From contig CANJHY010000015.1 in NCBI GenBank assembly GCA_947474275.1, positions 1 through 42,791 of the forward strand: a stretch of DNA of 42,791 nucleotides, in the 5' to 3' direction. The translations under genes and the position numbers were made by a program. The DNA comes from PALSA-1004 sp947474275 (lineage in GTDB: Bacteria; Pseudomonadota; Gammaproteobacteria; Burkholderiales; SG8-41). Position 1 is the stretch's first letter. Each line of letters opens with the position of its first letter. Positions 8,454 to 15,951 of the stretch are shown one piece after another. The notes under the pieces are model-generated. The model ran no database searches. It was given only the letters and a program-made list of their open reading frames with translations, and had not been told where the DNA came from.

Positions 8454-9473
8454 TCAGCCTTCCGTATCAAACAACTCGTGCGGCGACGCCACCGCGGTGC
8501 CGAACTTGCCGACGACTATGCCCGCCGCGCGGTTGGCGATGCGCACTGCCTCGTCCATTGCGTGGCCGCTGGCGAGCATCACCGCCATCGTCGCGATAAC
8601 GGTATCGCCGGCGCCGCTAACGTCGGAAACTTCGCGCGCCTGCGCCGGCAAATGCCAGCGGCGCGCGCGCTCGAACAACGTCATGCCGTCGCCTCCGCGC
8701 GTCACCAGCAATGCGTCAATTTTGAGCCTGCGCCGCAACTTCTGGGCGCGCTCGGTCAATTCGCGCTCGTTTTTCCATGCTCCCGCAACTGTGCGGAATT
8801 CATTGAGATTCGGCGTGATCAGTGAAGCACCCTGATAACGCGTGAAATCATTGCCTTTGGGATCGATCAGCACCGGCTTGCCGTGCCGGCGTGCGAGGCT
8901 GATCATGCGCGCGATGTGCGTCAATCCGCCCTTGCCGTAATCCGACAAAATCACCGCATCGCAACTGGTGAGCAACCGCGCGTAATCGGCCAGCTTGGAG
9001 CGCAGGATCTCACGGCTGGGCTCGGTTTCGAAATCGACCCGCAGCAATTGGTGCCGCTGAGGCCCGATCACGCGCAACTTGACCGTGGTGTCTATGGTGC
9101 GATCGTGGTGCAGGCGCGCGGTTATCTTTTCCTCGCGCAGCAGTGCTGCGAGCTTGCGCCCCGGCTCGTCCTGGCCTACTACCGACAGCAACGTTACGCG
9201 CGCGCCCAGCGCCGCGGCATTGCGCGCAACGTTGGCGGCGCCGCCCAGGCGCTCCTCGCTGCGCGTGAACCTGACTACCGGCACCGGCGCTTCCGGCGAG
9301 ATGCGGCTCACGTCGCCATGCCAATAGCGGTCGAGCATGACATCGCCGACCACCAGCACGCGCGCTTTGCGCAAGGATGAAGGATGAAGGATGAAGGATG
9401 AACTTCCAGAAGGCATCGCCCTCGGCTGTCTATCCTGTTTTCCGTCGCCATTTTTCCGGCCTGCTTTTTTCAT
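8454..9473 (-). CDS. rfaE1: D-glycero-beta-D-manno-heptose-7-phosphate kinase (HldE N-terminal-type, RfaE1)
   Basis: A PfkB/ribokinase-family kinase that phosphorylates heptose 7-phosphate at C1 for ADP-heptose synthesis. Motifs are VLVVGDVMLDRYWHGDVSRISPEAP, split here by family numbering, GGAANVARN, and the DVSGAGDTVIATMAV anion hole with the catalytic Asp. The adenylyltransferase half found in E. coli HldE is missing, so the second activity must be encoded elsewhere. The N-terminus is odd: residues before RKARVLVVGD come from a heptamer-repeat element (9373-9498) that reads SSFILHPSSL. The ATG at 9473 has GAAGG seven bases upstream; ATGs at 9494 and 9416 and a TTG just after the repeats are alternatives. 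Confidence 0.88.
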   Translation of the reverse strand: MKKAGRKNGDGKQDRQPRAMPSGSSSFILHPSSLRKARVLVVGDVMLDRYWHGDVSRISPEAPVPVVRFTRSEERLGGAANVARNAAALGARVTLLSVVGQDEPGRKLAALLREEKITARLHHDRTIDTTVKLRVIGPQRHQLLRVDFETEPSREILRSKLADYARLLTSCDAVILSDYGKGGLTHIARMISLARRHGKPVLIDPKGNDFTRYQGASLITPNLNEFRTVAGAWKNERELTERAQKLRRRLKIDALLVTRGGDGMTLFERARRWHLPAQAREVSDVSGAGDTVIATMAVMLASGHAMDEAVRIANRAAGIVVGKFGTAVASPHELFDTEG

Positions 9474-9498
9474 CCTTCCGCCTTCATCCCTCATCCTT
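9373..9498. repeat. 126-bp inverted-repeat element with four exact 7-bp repeats
   Basis: The left arm (9373-9400) is four exact copies of AAGGATG. The right arm (9471-9498) is its inverted counterpart, four CATCCTT-type units with three mismatches in 28 positions. About 70 bp of unrelated sequence lies between. The element fills the whole gap between the ugd stop codon (9504) and the conserved kinase sequence of rfaE1, in an operon whose other junctions overlap or are a few bases long. It looks like a small mobile or foldback element inserted at the 5' end of the kinase gene. Confidence 0.8.
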
Positions 9499-9503
9499 AA
9501 AAA

Positions 9504-10826
9504 TCACGCCCTGCCTATGCCTGAATACTCCAGCCCGTAAGCGCGCACCATGGCAGGATCGTACAAATTGCGCCCGTCTATGATAACGGGCGTGCGCAGG
9601 CGGCGCTTTATATCTTCGAAATCCGGGCTGCGGAACTCTTTCCACTCGGTCACTATAACGAGGCAATCCGCGCCATCGAGCGCGAGTTGCGGCGATTTCG
9701 CATAATCCAGGCGCGGTAATGCGGCGAACGACTTTATCGCATGCGGCATCGCCACCGGATCGTAGGCGACGACCGTGCCGCCGCGTTCGATGATACCGGG
9801 CACGATAATGTTGCTCGGCGCCTCACGCATGTCGTCGGTATTGGGCTTGAACGCGAGCCCCCACACGGCGAAGCGTTTGCCGGCAAGATTTTCGCCAAAC
9901 CGGCCGGTGATCTTGGTGAGAAGGCGCGATTTCTGCGCCTGATTGACCTGATTGACCGCCTCGATGATTTTGAGCTGCATGCCAGCGTCCTGCGCGGTCT
10001 GCTGCAGAGCCGAAACGTCCTTCGGAAAACACGCCCCGCCGTAACCGCAACCCGCGTACAGAAAGTGATAGCCGATACGCGCATCCGAACCTATGCCCTG
10101 GCGCACGTGCTCGATATCGGCGCCGAGATGCTCGGCCAGATTGGCCAGTTCGTTCATGAAGGAAATGCGCGTCGCCAACATTGCGTTGGCAGCGTACTTG
10201 GTGAGTTCAGCCGACGGGATGTCCATGAATATCATGCGCTCGTGATTGCGCTGGATGGGCGCGTAAATCGCCCGCATCATCTGTTTCGCGCGCTCGTCGG
10301 CAACGCCGATCACGATGCGGTCCGGCCGCATGAAATCGTCGACGGCGGCGCCTTCTTTCAGAAATTCCGGGTTCGACACCACGCTGAAATCTATCGTCTT
10401 GCCGCGCTTCGTCAGTTCCTCTGCGATGACCGCCTTCACCTTCGCCGCGGTACCTACCGGCACGGTCGATTTATCGACCACCAGCCGGTAGTCGTCCATA
10501 TGGCGCCCTATAGCGCGCGCCGCTGCCAGCACGTACTGCAGGTCGGCCGAACCATCTTCGTCCGGTGGCGTGCCGACCGCGATGAACTGCACTTGCCCAT
10601 GCGCAACGCTCGCCGCGACATCCGTGGTGAAATGCAGGCGGCCGGCCTCGACGTTGCGCTTCACCAGCGGTTCGAGGCCCGGTTCGTAGATGGGAATTTC
10701 CCCGCGTTTCAGCTGCGCGATTTTTCCGGCGTCGACGTCGAGACACATCACGTCGTTGCCCACTTCCGCCAGGCATGCGCCCGATACGAGCCCGACGTAG
10801 CCGGTGCCTATGATGGTTATTTTCAT
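9504..10826 (-). CDS. ugd: UDP-glucose 6-dehydrogenase
   Basis: Ugd oxidises UDP-glucose twice with NAD to UDP-glucuronate, a precursor of surface polysaccharides. The 440-residue protein begins MKITIIGTGYVGLVSGACLAE, containing the GxGxxG nucleotide site. It has the family motifs VGTPPDEDGSADL, KSTVPVGT, NPEFLKEGAAVDDF, and the catalytic cysteine in GYGGACFPKDV. The C-terminal domain has VWGLAFKPNTDDMREAPS. The ATG at 10826 overlaps the pyrF stop (ATGA), which fixes the start. A longer in-frame extension to 11030 lies wholly inside pyrF and is discarded. The next gene is the heptose kinase, so this is a block of envelope-sugar genes. Confidence 0.95.
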   Translation of the reverse strand: MKITIIGTGYVGLVSGACLAEVGNDVMCLDVDAGKIAQLKRGEIPIYEPGLEPLVKRNVEAGRLHFTTDVAASVAHGQVQFIAVGTPPDEDGSADLQYVLAAARAIGRHMDDYRLVVDKSTVPVGTAAKVKAVIAEELTKRGKTIDFSVVSNPEFLKEGAAVDDFMRPDRIVIGVADERAKQMMRAIYAPIQRNHERMIFMDIPSAELTKYAANAMLATRISFMNELANLAEHLGADIEHVRQGIGSDARIGYHFLYAGCGYGGACFPKDVSALQQTAQDAGMQLKIIEAVNQVNQAQKSRLLTKITGRFGENLAGKRFAVWGLAFKPNTDDMREAPSNIIVPGIIERGGTVVAYDPVAMPHAIKSFAALPRLDYAKSPQLALDGADCLVIVTEWKEFRSPDFEDIKRRLRTPVIIDGRNLYDPAMVRAYGLEYSGIGRA

Positions 10827-11530
10827 GCGTTCTGCCTGCCGGCGATTTCCGCATTGATGGCCGCCAGTGCGGCGACCGGATCGGGCGCCTGCGTTACCGG
10901 TCGGCCGATCACCAGGTAATCGGCGCCCGCAGCCATTGCCGCGGCCGGCGTCATGATGCGCTGCTGATCGTCTTTGGCGCCGAACGCCGGCCGGATGCCG
11001 GGCGTCACCAGGCGGAATCCGGCACCGCATTCACGTTTGAGCAATGCCGCTTCCTGCGCCGAGCATACGACCCCGTCGAGCCCGCTCGCCTGCGTCAATT
11101 TCGCCAAGCGCAGCGCCGCGGCCGCCGGATCGCCTTCAATCCCCACCTCACGCATGTCCTTCGCCGCCATGCTCGTCAACAACGTCACCGCAATCAGTTT
11201 TGGGCGGCGCCCTGCGCCGGACACCGCGTCGCGCGCGGCTTCCAGCATGGCGCGGCCGCCCAGCGCATGCACATTGATCATCCACACGCCTAGTTGTGAA
11301 GCCGCTTTGCATGCGCCGGCGACGGTGTTCGGAATATCGTGAAATTTCAAATCCAGAAAGATATCGAAACCGCGTTGCAGTAATGTTTCAATCAACGCCG
11401 GACCGGCTGCCGTAAACAACTCTTTGCCGACTTTGAGACGGCATGACGCGGGCTGCACCTTCGCCGCGAACGCTAACGCCTGCGCGGCAGACGCGAAATC
11501 GAGCGCCACTATCACGCGCGGATCAGTCAT
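10823..11530 (-). CDS. pyrF: Orotidine 5'-phosphate decarboxylase
   Basis: PyrF removes CO2 from orotidylate to give UMP, the last step of de novo pyrimidine synthesis. The 235-residue TIM barrel starts MTDPRVIVALDFASA. The catalytic charge network is in DIFLDLKFHDIPNTV (D60, K62, D65), and the phosphate-binding end is TPGIRPAF with later VIGRPVTQAPDP. Length is normal for the short bacterial form. An ATG four codons upstream (11542, MSGG) is possible, but family members normally begin at MTDPR or a similar short leader. The gene follows lapB by 37 bases and overlaps ugd; lapA-lapB-pyrF is a common proteobacterial order. Confidence 0.95.
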   Translation of the reverse strand: MTDPRVIVALDFASAAQALAFAAKVQPASCRLKVGKELFTAAGPALIETLLQRGFDIFLDLKFHDIPNTVAGACKAASQLGVWMINVHALGGRAMLEAARDAVSGAGRRPKLIAVTLLTSMAAKDMREVGIEGDPAAAALRLAKLTQASGLDGVVCSAQEAALLKRECGAGFRLVTPGIRPAFGAKDDQQRIMTPAAAMAAGADYLVIGRPVTQAPDPVAALAAINAEIAGRQNA

Positions 11531-11567
11531 GCCGCCGCTCATGCAATCGTATTCTTGACGTTCCAGC

Positions 11568-12743
11568 TCATGCCGGCAAACCCTTCTCTTCAGCGCGGCG
11601 CGGCGAATAGGTTTCCCATTCCCCGCACGCCGGGCAATGCCAGTAATACTGGCGTGCCCGAAAGCCGCAATTGTCGCATTTGTACATGGCCAGCGTGCGC
11701 GTGTGCTGGTGGACGAGGTTTTTGACGAGCTCCAGGTCCTGGCGGCGCTGCACCGGTGCATCGAGCAATTGCGCTTCCAGCAACTTGTCGAGACCGAGCA
11801 GCGTCGGGCTGCGCTGCATTTCGTCGCGCACCAGTTGATAGGCCGGCTCCGCACCCTGTTGTTCGAGTATGCAGGTGAACACCACATTCAGCACATCGAG
11901 CGATGAATATTTGTCCAGCAGCCCGCGCAGCAGATTGAGCCCTTCGTTCGCCTTGTCGAGATGCTTGTAGGCGCCGATCAGCCGTTCGGCGACGAGCGCC
12001 AGGTATTCCGGATTCTGCATCTCAATGCGTTTCCACGCGTCTATCGCGGCTTCATGCCGGTTAAGCGCGATTTCGAGGTCACCGAGCAGCACGTTGGCGC
12101 GCGCACACAGGCGGTGATGCGTCAGCGCGCGCTCGAGATGCGGGCGCGCCGCTTCAGGCCGCGATTCCATGATTTCGCGGCTTGCCATTTCGCAATAGAA
12201 ATTGGCGATTTCCTTCTGGTGCGACTGTCCGGTCACCGTTTCGAGCTGTTGCGCGATCTCAATCGCTTTCAGCCAGTCCTTCTCCTGCTCGTAGATCTCG
12301 AGCAGGTACTTGAGCGCAGCCTCCTCGTGCGCGCTGCCCCGCAGTTTCGCGAACAGTTCCTCGGCGCGATCAAGCAGACCCGCCTTCAGATAGTCCTGCG
12401 CAAGCTCGAACAGTGCGTCGAATTTCTGCTGCTGCGGCAGGTCCACGCGCTCGACCAGGTTCTGGTGCATGCGGATCGCGCGCTCGGTTTCACCGCGCCG
12501 GCGAAACAACGATCCCAGCGCGAAATGCAGCTCGATGGTCTGCGGCTCGACTTTGACGACCTCGATGAACGCCTCGATCGCCTTGTCGGGCTGCTCGTTG
12601 AGCAGGAAATTAAGTCCCTTGAAATAAGACCGCGGCAACGCGCGCGATTCCGATACCAGGTGCTTGATGTCGATGCGCGCGGCGAGCCAGCCCAGCGCGA
12701 AAAACACCGGCAGCGCGAGCAACCACCAATATTCGATTTCCAT
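11568..12743 (-). CDS. lapB: Lipopolysaccharide assembly protein B (LapB/YciM)
   Basis: LapB is an inner-membrane TPR protein that in E. coli directs FtsH to degrade LpxC, balancing LPS and phospholipid synthesis. The 391-residue protein has one N-terminal membrane helix (WWLLALPVFFALGWLAA), then several TPR units (for example EQPDKAIEAFIEVVKVEPQ, split as helices A and B), and a C-terminal rubredoxin-like metal site with CDNCGF and CPACGEW. All LapB features are present at full length. It is 26 bases after lapA and 37 bases before pyrF. The ribosome-binding site is weak, which suggests coupling to lapA. Confidence 0.95.
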   Translation of the reverse strand: MEIEYWWLLALPVFFALGWLAARIDIKHLVSESRALPRSYFKGLNFLLNEQPDKAIEAFIEVVKVEPQTIELHFALGSLFRRRGETERAIRMHQNLVERVDLPQQQKFDALFELAQDYLKAGLLDRAEELFAKLRGSAHEEAALKYLLEIYEQEKDWLKAIEIAQQLETVTGQSHQKEIANFYCEMASREIMESRPEAARPHLERALTHHRLCARANVLLGDLEIALNRHEAAIDAWKRIEMQNPEYLALVAERLIGAYKHLDKANEGLNLLRGLLDKYSSLDVLNVVFTCILEQQGAEPAYQLVRDEMQRSPTLLGLDKLLEAQLLDAPVQRRQDLELVKNLVHQHTRTLAMYKCDNCGFRARQYYWHCPACGEWETYSPRRAEEKGLPA

Positions 12744-12769
12744 GGCTTGCCTGGTCCCGGCCTTCCGCG

Positions 12770-13066
12770 CTACGCCGACTCAGCCAGCATGGGCGCCACC
12801 GGGCTGCGGGTCAGCCCGCGCAATTCGCGCTTGAGGCCGAGGATCTCGCGGCGCTGCCTGACCAGGATGGCGAGGCTCGCCGTGAGGCCCAGTACAACGC
12901 CGGCGGCGAAAAAAACCAGCAGCACGAATACCAGCGGCGCCTGCCATTCGAGTCCGAGAAAGTAATGCACCACCACGCCTTCGGTGTTCTTGACGGCGAA
13001 TCCCAGCAATACGAGGAAAACCGCGATACCCGCCGCCGCCTTGGCCATTATTAAGAGAGTTCGCAT
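12770..13066 (-). CDS. lapA: Lipopolysaccharide assembly protein A (LapA, DUF1049)
   Basis: A small inner-membrane protein of about 98 residues with two hydrophobic helices (AAAGIAVFLVLLGFAV and APLVFVLLVFFAAGVVLGL), the intervening NTEGVVVHYFLG of the DUF1049 family, and a C-terminal basic amphipathic tail with RQRREILGLKRELRGL, which is likely a coiled coil. LapA works with LapB in LPS assembly. GGAGGA lies seven bases upstream of the ATG at 13066; the adjacent ATG at 13069 and one at 13087 are in frame and less well placed. A terminator separates it from ihfB, so it may have its own promoter. Confidence 0.88.
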   Translation of the reverse strand: MRTLLIMAKAAAGIAVFLVLLGFAVKNTEGVVVHYFLGLEWQAPLVFVLLVFFAAGVVLGLTASLAILVRQRREILGLKRELRGLTRSPVAPMLAESA

Positions 13067-13122
13067 CATCAGATCCTCCGGCGCCACGCCGCCCGTCCAT
13101 GGTTCACATCCCGCGCACAGGC

Positions 13123-13156
13123 AAAAAAAAGCGGCACTATCTTTCGATGATGCCGC
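13123..13156 (-). terminator. Intrinsic terminator after ihfB
   Basis: On the minus strand a GCGGCA/TGCCGC stem (13156-13151 with 13136-13131), extended by an inner ATC/GAT pairing around a short loop, is followed by eight T residues (13130-13123). It lies 22 bases after the ihfB stop and about 55 bases before the lapA start, so it ends the rpsA-ihfB transcript and insulates lapA. Confidence 0.85.
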
Positions 13157-13177
13157 ACCGACTGTTTGCCGCCGCGC

Positions 13178-13462
13178 TTATTTCTTGAAATCGACGCGTT
13201 CGCGCAATTCCTTGCCAGCCTTGAAGTGCGGCACGTATTTCTCGGGCACCTGCACCTTGTCGCCTGATTTCGGATTGCGACCGGTGCGCGGCGGCCGGTA
13301 GTTCAGACCGAAACTGCCGAACCCGCGGATCTCGATGCGCTGGCCTTCCGACAGGCTTTTGCCCATCGCATCCAGCACCATCTTGACTGCAAGTTCGGCG
13401 TCCTTTGCCACCAACAGCGGATAGCGCGCCGCCAGCTTCGCGATCAACTCGGACTTCGTCAT
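13178..13462 (-). CDS. ihfB: Integration host factor subunit beta
   Basis: IhfB pairs with IhfA to bend DNA sharply at specific sites in recombination, replication and transcription control. The 94-residue HU-type protein begins MTKSELIAKLAARYP and has the DNA-binding core IEIRGFGSFGLNYRPPRTGRNP, quoted here across its length only by key parts: the RGFGSF turn, the GRNP motif with the intercalating proline on the beta arm, and VPHFKAGKELRERV at the C-terminus. It follows rpsA by 15 bases, the same order as in E. coli (cmk-rpsA-ihfB). A modest AGGGG ribosome site is seen before the ATG. Confidence 0.96.
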   Translation of the reverse strand: MTKSELIAKLAARYPLLVAKDAELAVKMVLDAMGKSLSEGQRIEIRGFGSFGLNYRPPRTGRNPKSGDKVQVPEKYVPHFKAGKELRERVDFKK

Positions 13463-13477
13463 GATCGGCCCTGCCCC

Positions 13478-15196
13478 TTATTGGTCGGTATTGGCGGTGT
13501 CCATCTTGGCTTTGAGCAGGGCACCGAGACTGGTGGTGCCTGCATTGGCGGGCTTGTCGCCCGCCATCTTCTGCATTGCCGCCGATTCGTCAGCCATGTC
13601 GCGCGCCTTGATCGACAGGTTGATGGTGCGGTTCTTGCGGTCGATATTGATGACCATTGCCGTGACCGCATCGCCTTCTTTCAGATGGGTGCGGATGTCC
13701 TCGACGCGGTCGCGCGCCACTTCGGAAGCGCGCAGATAACCTTCGACATCGCCTTCGCCTTCGAGCGCGATGACTGCACCCTTGGCATCGATCGACTTCA
13801 CGGTGCCCTTGACGATGCTGTTCTTGTCGTTGGTCGCCACGAAAACGGTGAACGGGTCGCCATCGAGCTGCTTGATGCCGAGCGAAATACGCTCGCGTTC
13901 GACGTCGATCGACAGCACCATGGCTTCAGTTTCGTCGCCCTTCTTGTAATTGCGCACGGCTTCTTCGCCGGGCACGCTCCACGACAGGTCCGACAGGTGC
14001 ACGAGGCCGTCGATATTGCCGGCAAGGCCGATGAATACGCCGAAGTCGGTGATCGACTTGATCTGGCCTTTCACCTTGTCGCCTTTTTTGGCGTTCATCG
14101 AGAACTCTTCCCACGGATTCGGCTTGCATTGCTTCATGCCGAGCGAAATACGGCGGCGGTCTTCGTCGATTTCCAGCACCATTACTTCGACTTCGTCACC
14201 CAGCTGCACGACGCGCGACGGATGCACGTTCTTGTTGGTCCAGTCCATCTCGGAGACGTGCACCAGGCCTTCGATGCCCTGCTCGATTTCGACGAACGCG
14301 CCGTAATCCGTGAGATTGCTGACCTTGCCGAACAGGCGCGTGCCCTGCGGGTAACGGCGCGAGAGGCCCACCCACGGGTCTTCGCCCAGTTGCTTCATGC
14401 CGAGAGAAACGCGGTTTTTTTCCTGGTCGAACTTGAGAATTTTGGCTTCCACTTCATCGCCAACCGCCAGCACTTCCGACGGATGCTTGACGCGGCGCCA
14501 TGCGAGATCGGTGATATGCAAGAGACCATCGATGCCGCCGAGATCGACGAATGCGCCGTAGTCGGTGATGTTCTTGACGATGCCTTTGACCACTGCGCCC
14601 TCGGTGAGGCTCGACAGCAGTGCCTGGCGCTCGGCGCCCTGCGATGCTTCAAGCACTGCACGACGCGACACCACGACGTTGTTGCGCTTGCGATCAAGCT
14701 TGATGACCTTGAATTCCATTACCTTGTTTTCGTACGGCGTGGTGTCCTTGACCGGACGAATGTCGACCAGCGAACCCGGCAGGAAAGCGCGTATGCCGTT
14801 CACCATTACGGTGAGGCCGCCTTTGACCTTGCCATTGATCAGGCCTTCGACCACAGTGCTCTTCTCGAGCGCCTCCTCGAGATCCATCCACGCCGCGAGC
14901 CGCTTGGCCTTGTCGCGCGACAGGCGCGTTTCGCCGAAACCGTCTTCGAGCGCGTCGATCGCGACTTTTACGAAATCGCCGGGTTTGACCTCGATTTCGC
15001 CGCGATCGTTGAGAAATTCTTCTGTGAGTATGTAACTTTCCGATTTTAATCCTGCGTTTACAACCACATGATTGGCGTCGACGCGGATTACTTCGGCGGT
15101 GATGACTTCACCGATGCGCATTTCTTTGAGCGCGAGGCTTTCCTCGAATAGCGCGGCAAAGGATTCGGGGGCTGCGGGGGAGGAAGCTGTAGTCAT
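13478..15196 (-). CDS. rpsA: 30S ribosomal protein S1
   Basis: S1 binds mRNA and helps the 30S subunit start on weakly structured leaders. The protein of 572 residues has six S1/OB repeats; the repeats show the pattern KGIVKNITDYGAFVDLGG...GLLHITDLAW, GKVSNLTDYGAFVEIEQG, GQIKSITDFGVFIGL and so on, each ending near SLGMKQ or SLGIKQ. The N-terminal ribosome-binding part is FAALFEESLALKEMRIGEV. The ATG at 15196 (MTTASS) is taken as start; a GTG at 15205 is in frame. Neither has a good Shine-Dalgarno sequence, as is usual for rpsA, which S1 autoregulates. A palindrome lies just upstream. Confidence 0.95.
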   Translation of the reverse strand: MTTASSPAAPESFAALFEESLALKEMRIGEVITAEVIRVDANHVVVNAGLKSESYILTEEFLNDRGEIEVKPGDFVKVAIDALEDGFGETRLSRDKAKRLAAWMDLEEALEKSTVVEGLINGKVKGGLTVMVNGIRAFLPGSLVDIRPVKDTTPYENKVMEFKVIKLDRKRNNVVVSRRAVLEASQGAERQALLSSLTEGAVVKGIVKNITDYGAFVDLGGIDGLLHITDLAWRRVKHPSEVLAVGDEVEAKILKFDQEKNRVSLGMKQLGEDPWVGLSRRYPQGTRLFGKVSNLTDYGAFVEIEQGIEGLVHVSEMDWTNKNVHPSRVVQLGDEVEVMVLEIDEDRRRISLGMKQCKPNPWEEFSMNAKKGDKVKGQIKSITDFGVFIGLAGNIDGLVHLSDLSWSVPGEEAVRNYKKGDETEAMVLSIDVERERISLGIKQLDGDPFTVFVATNDKNSIVKGTVKSIDAKGAVIALEGEGDVEGYLRASEVARDRVEDIRTHLKEGDAVTAMVINIDRKNRTINLSIKARDMADESAAMQKMAGDKPANAGTTSLGALLKAKMDTANTDQ

Positions 15197-15215
15197 TGTC
15201 TGCACGTTGGGAACC

Positions 15216-15235
15216 TGAAATAACCCGTTATTTCA
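15216..15235 (-). promoter_or_regulatory. rpsA: Perfect palindrome in the rpsA 5' leader
   Basis: TGAAATAAC and its exact inverse GTTATTTCA flank a central CC, so 9 of 9 positions pair. The centre is about 30 bases upstream of the rpsA ATG, in the 68-base gap after cmk. In RNA it would form an AU-rich hairpin close to the initiation site. This is where E. coli rpsA carries structured elements for autogenous control by S1; the match is by position and type, not by sequence. It could instead be a protein operator. Confidence 0.45.
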
Positions 15236-15273
15236 ACGGGGTCTGATTGATAAACGTCATGAGCCTGGCAGCT

Positions 15274-15948
15274 TCATGACACCTGTGTTGCCGCTGCATA
15301 ACGTGCCAGCACTTGCTCTACCGCCTCGTCTACCGACAAGTTCGTCGTCTCGAGCAAATGGGCGTCGCTACTCTTTTGCAGCGGGGCAACCGCACGTCCG
15401 CTGTCGCGCTCGTCGCGTGTCTGAATATCCTGCAAAAGGGCGGCCATATTAGCACTCATTCCTTTAGCTATCAACTGTTTATAACGCCGCCGGGCCCGCT
15501 CTTCCGGCTCCGCCGTCAGGTAGATTTTGAGCACCGCATCGGTGAATACGACCGAGCCCATATCGCGCCCGTCCGCCACCAGCCCCGGGGGTTCCCTGAA
15601 TGCACGCTGACGCTTGAACAAGGCGTGCCGCACGGCCCCCAAAGTCGCCACCTTGGACGCCGCTACGCCGGCCTGCTCCGAGCGGATAGCATCAGTCACA
15701 AGCTCTTGATTTAAATAAATTTCATCGCCTTCGAAGCGAACGTCCAGCGCTTCGGCAAGCCGCGCAACCTGGGGCTCGTCGGCGGTCTGAATACCGGCCC
15801 GCTCGGCGGCCAATCCGACCAGCCGGTAGAGCGCCCCGCTATCCAGATAGTGAAAACCAAGGCGTTGCGCGACCCGTTTTGCGACCGTGCCTTTGCCCGA
15901 CGCCGAAGGTCCGTCGATTGCGATAACGACTGGAGCATTGTCCGCCAT
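15274..15948 (-). CDS. cmk: Cytidylate kinase
   Basis: Cmk phosphorylates CMP and dCMP with ATP. The 224-residue protein starts MADNAPVVIAIDGPSASG, and the P-loop is GPSASGKGT. Further family signatures are HYLDSGALYR, the CMP-binding GRDMGSVVFTDA, and the lid region with RARRRYKQL. The ending FSxDExV-like LSVDEAVEQVLARY is typical. It lies 3 bases after aroA and 68-77 bases before rpsA; aroA-cmk-rpsA is a widespread proteobacterial order. Nothing unusual was seen. Confidence 0.96.
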   Translation of the reverse strand: MADNAPVVIAIDGPSASGKGTVAKRVAQRLGFHYLDSGALYRLVGLAAERAGIQTADEPQVARLAEALDVRFEGDEIYLNQELVTDAIRSEQAGVAASKVATLGAVRHALFKRQRAFREPPGLVADGRDMGSVVFTDAVLKIYLTAEPEERARRRYKQLIAKGMSANMAALLQDIQTRDERDSGRAVAPLQKSSDAHLLETTNLSVDEAVEQVLARYAAATQVS

Positions 15949-15951
15949 CGG

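Noticed and set aside
13481..15049. A 522-codon plus-strand frame opposite rpsA
   Set aside because: Antisense shadow of rpsA; the six S1 repeats on the minus strand explain the whole stretch.
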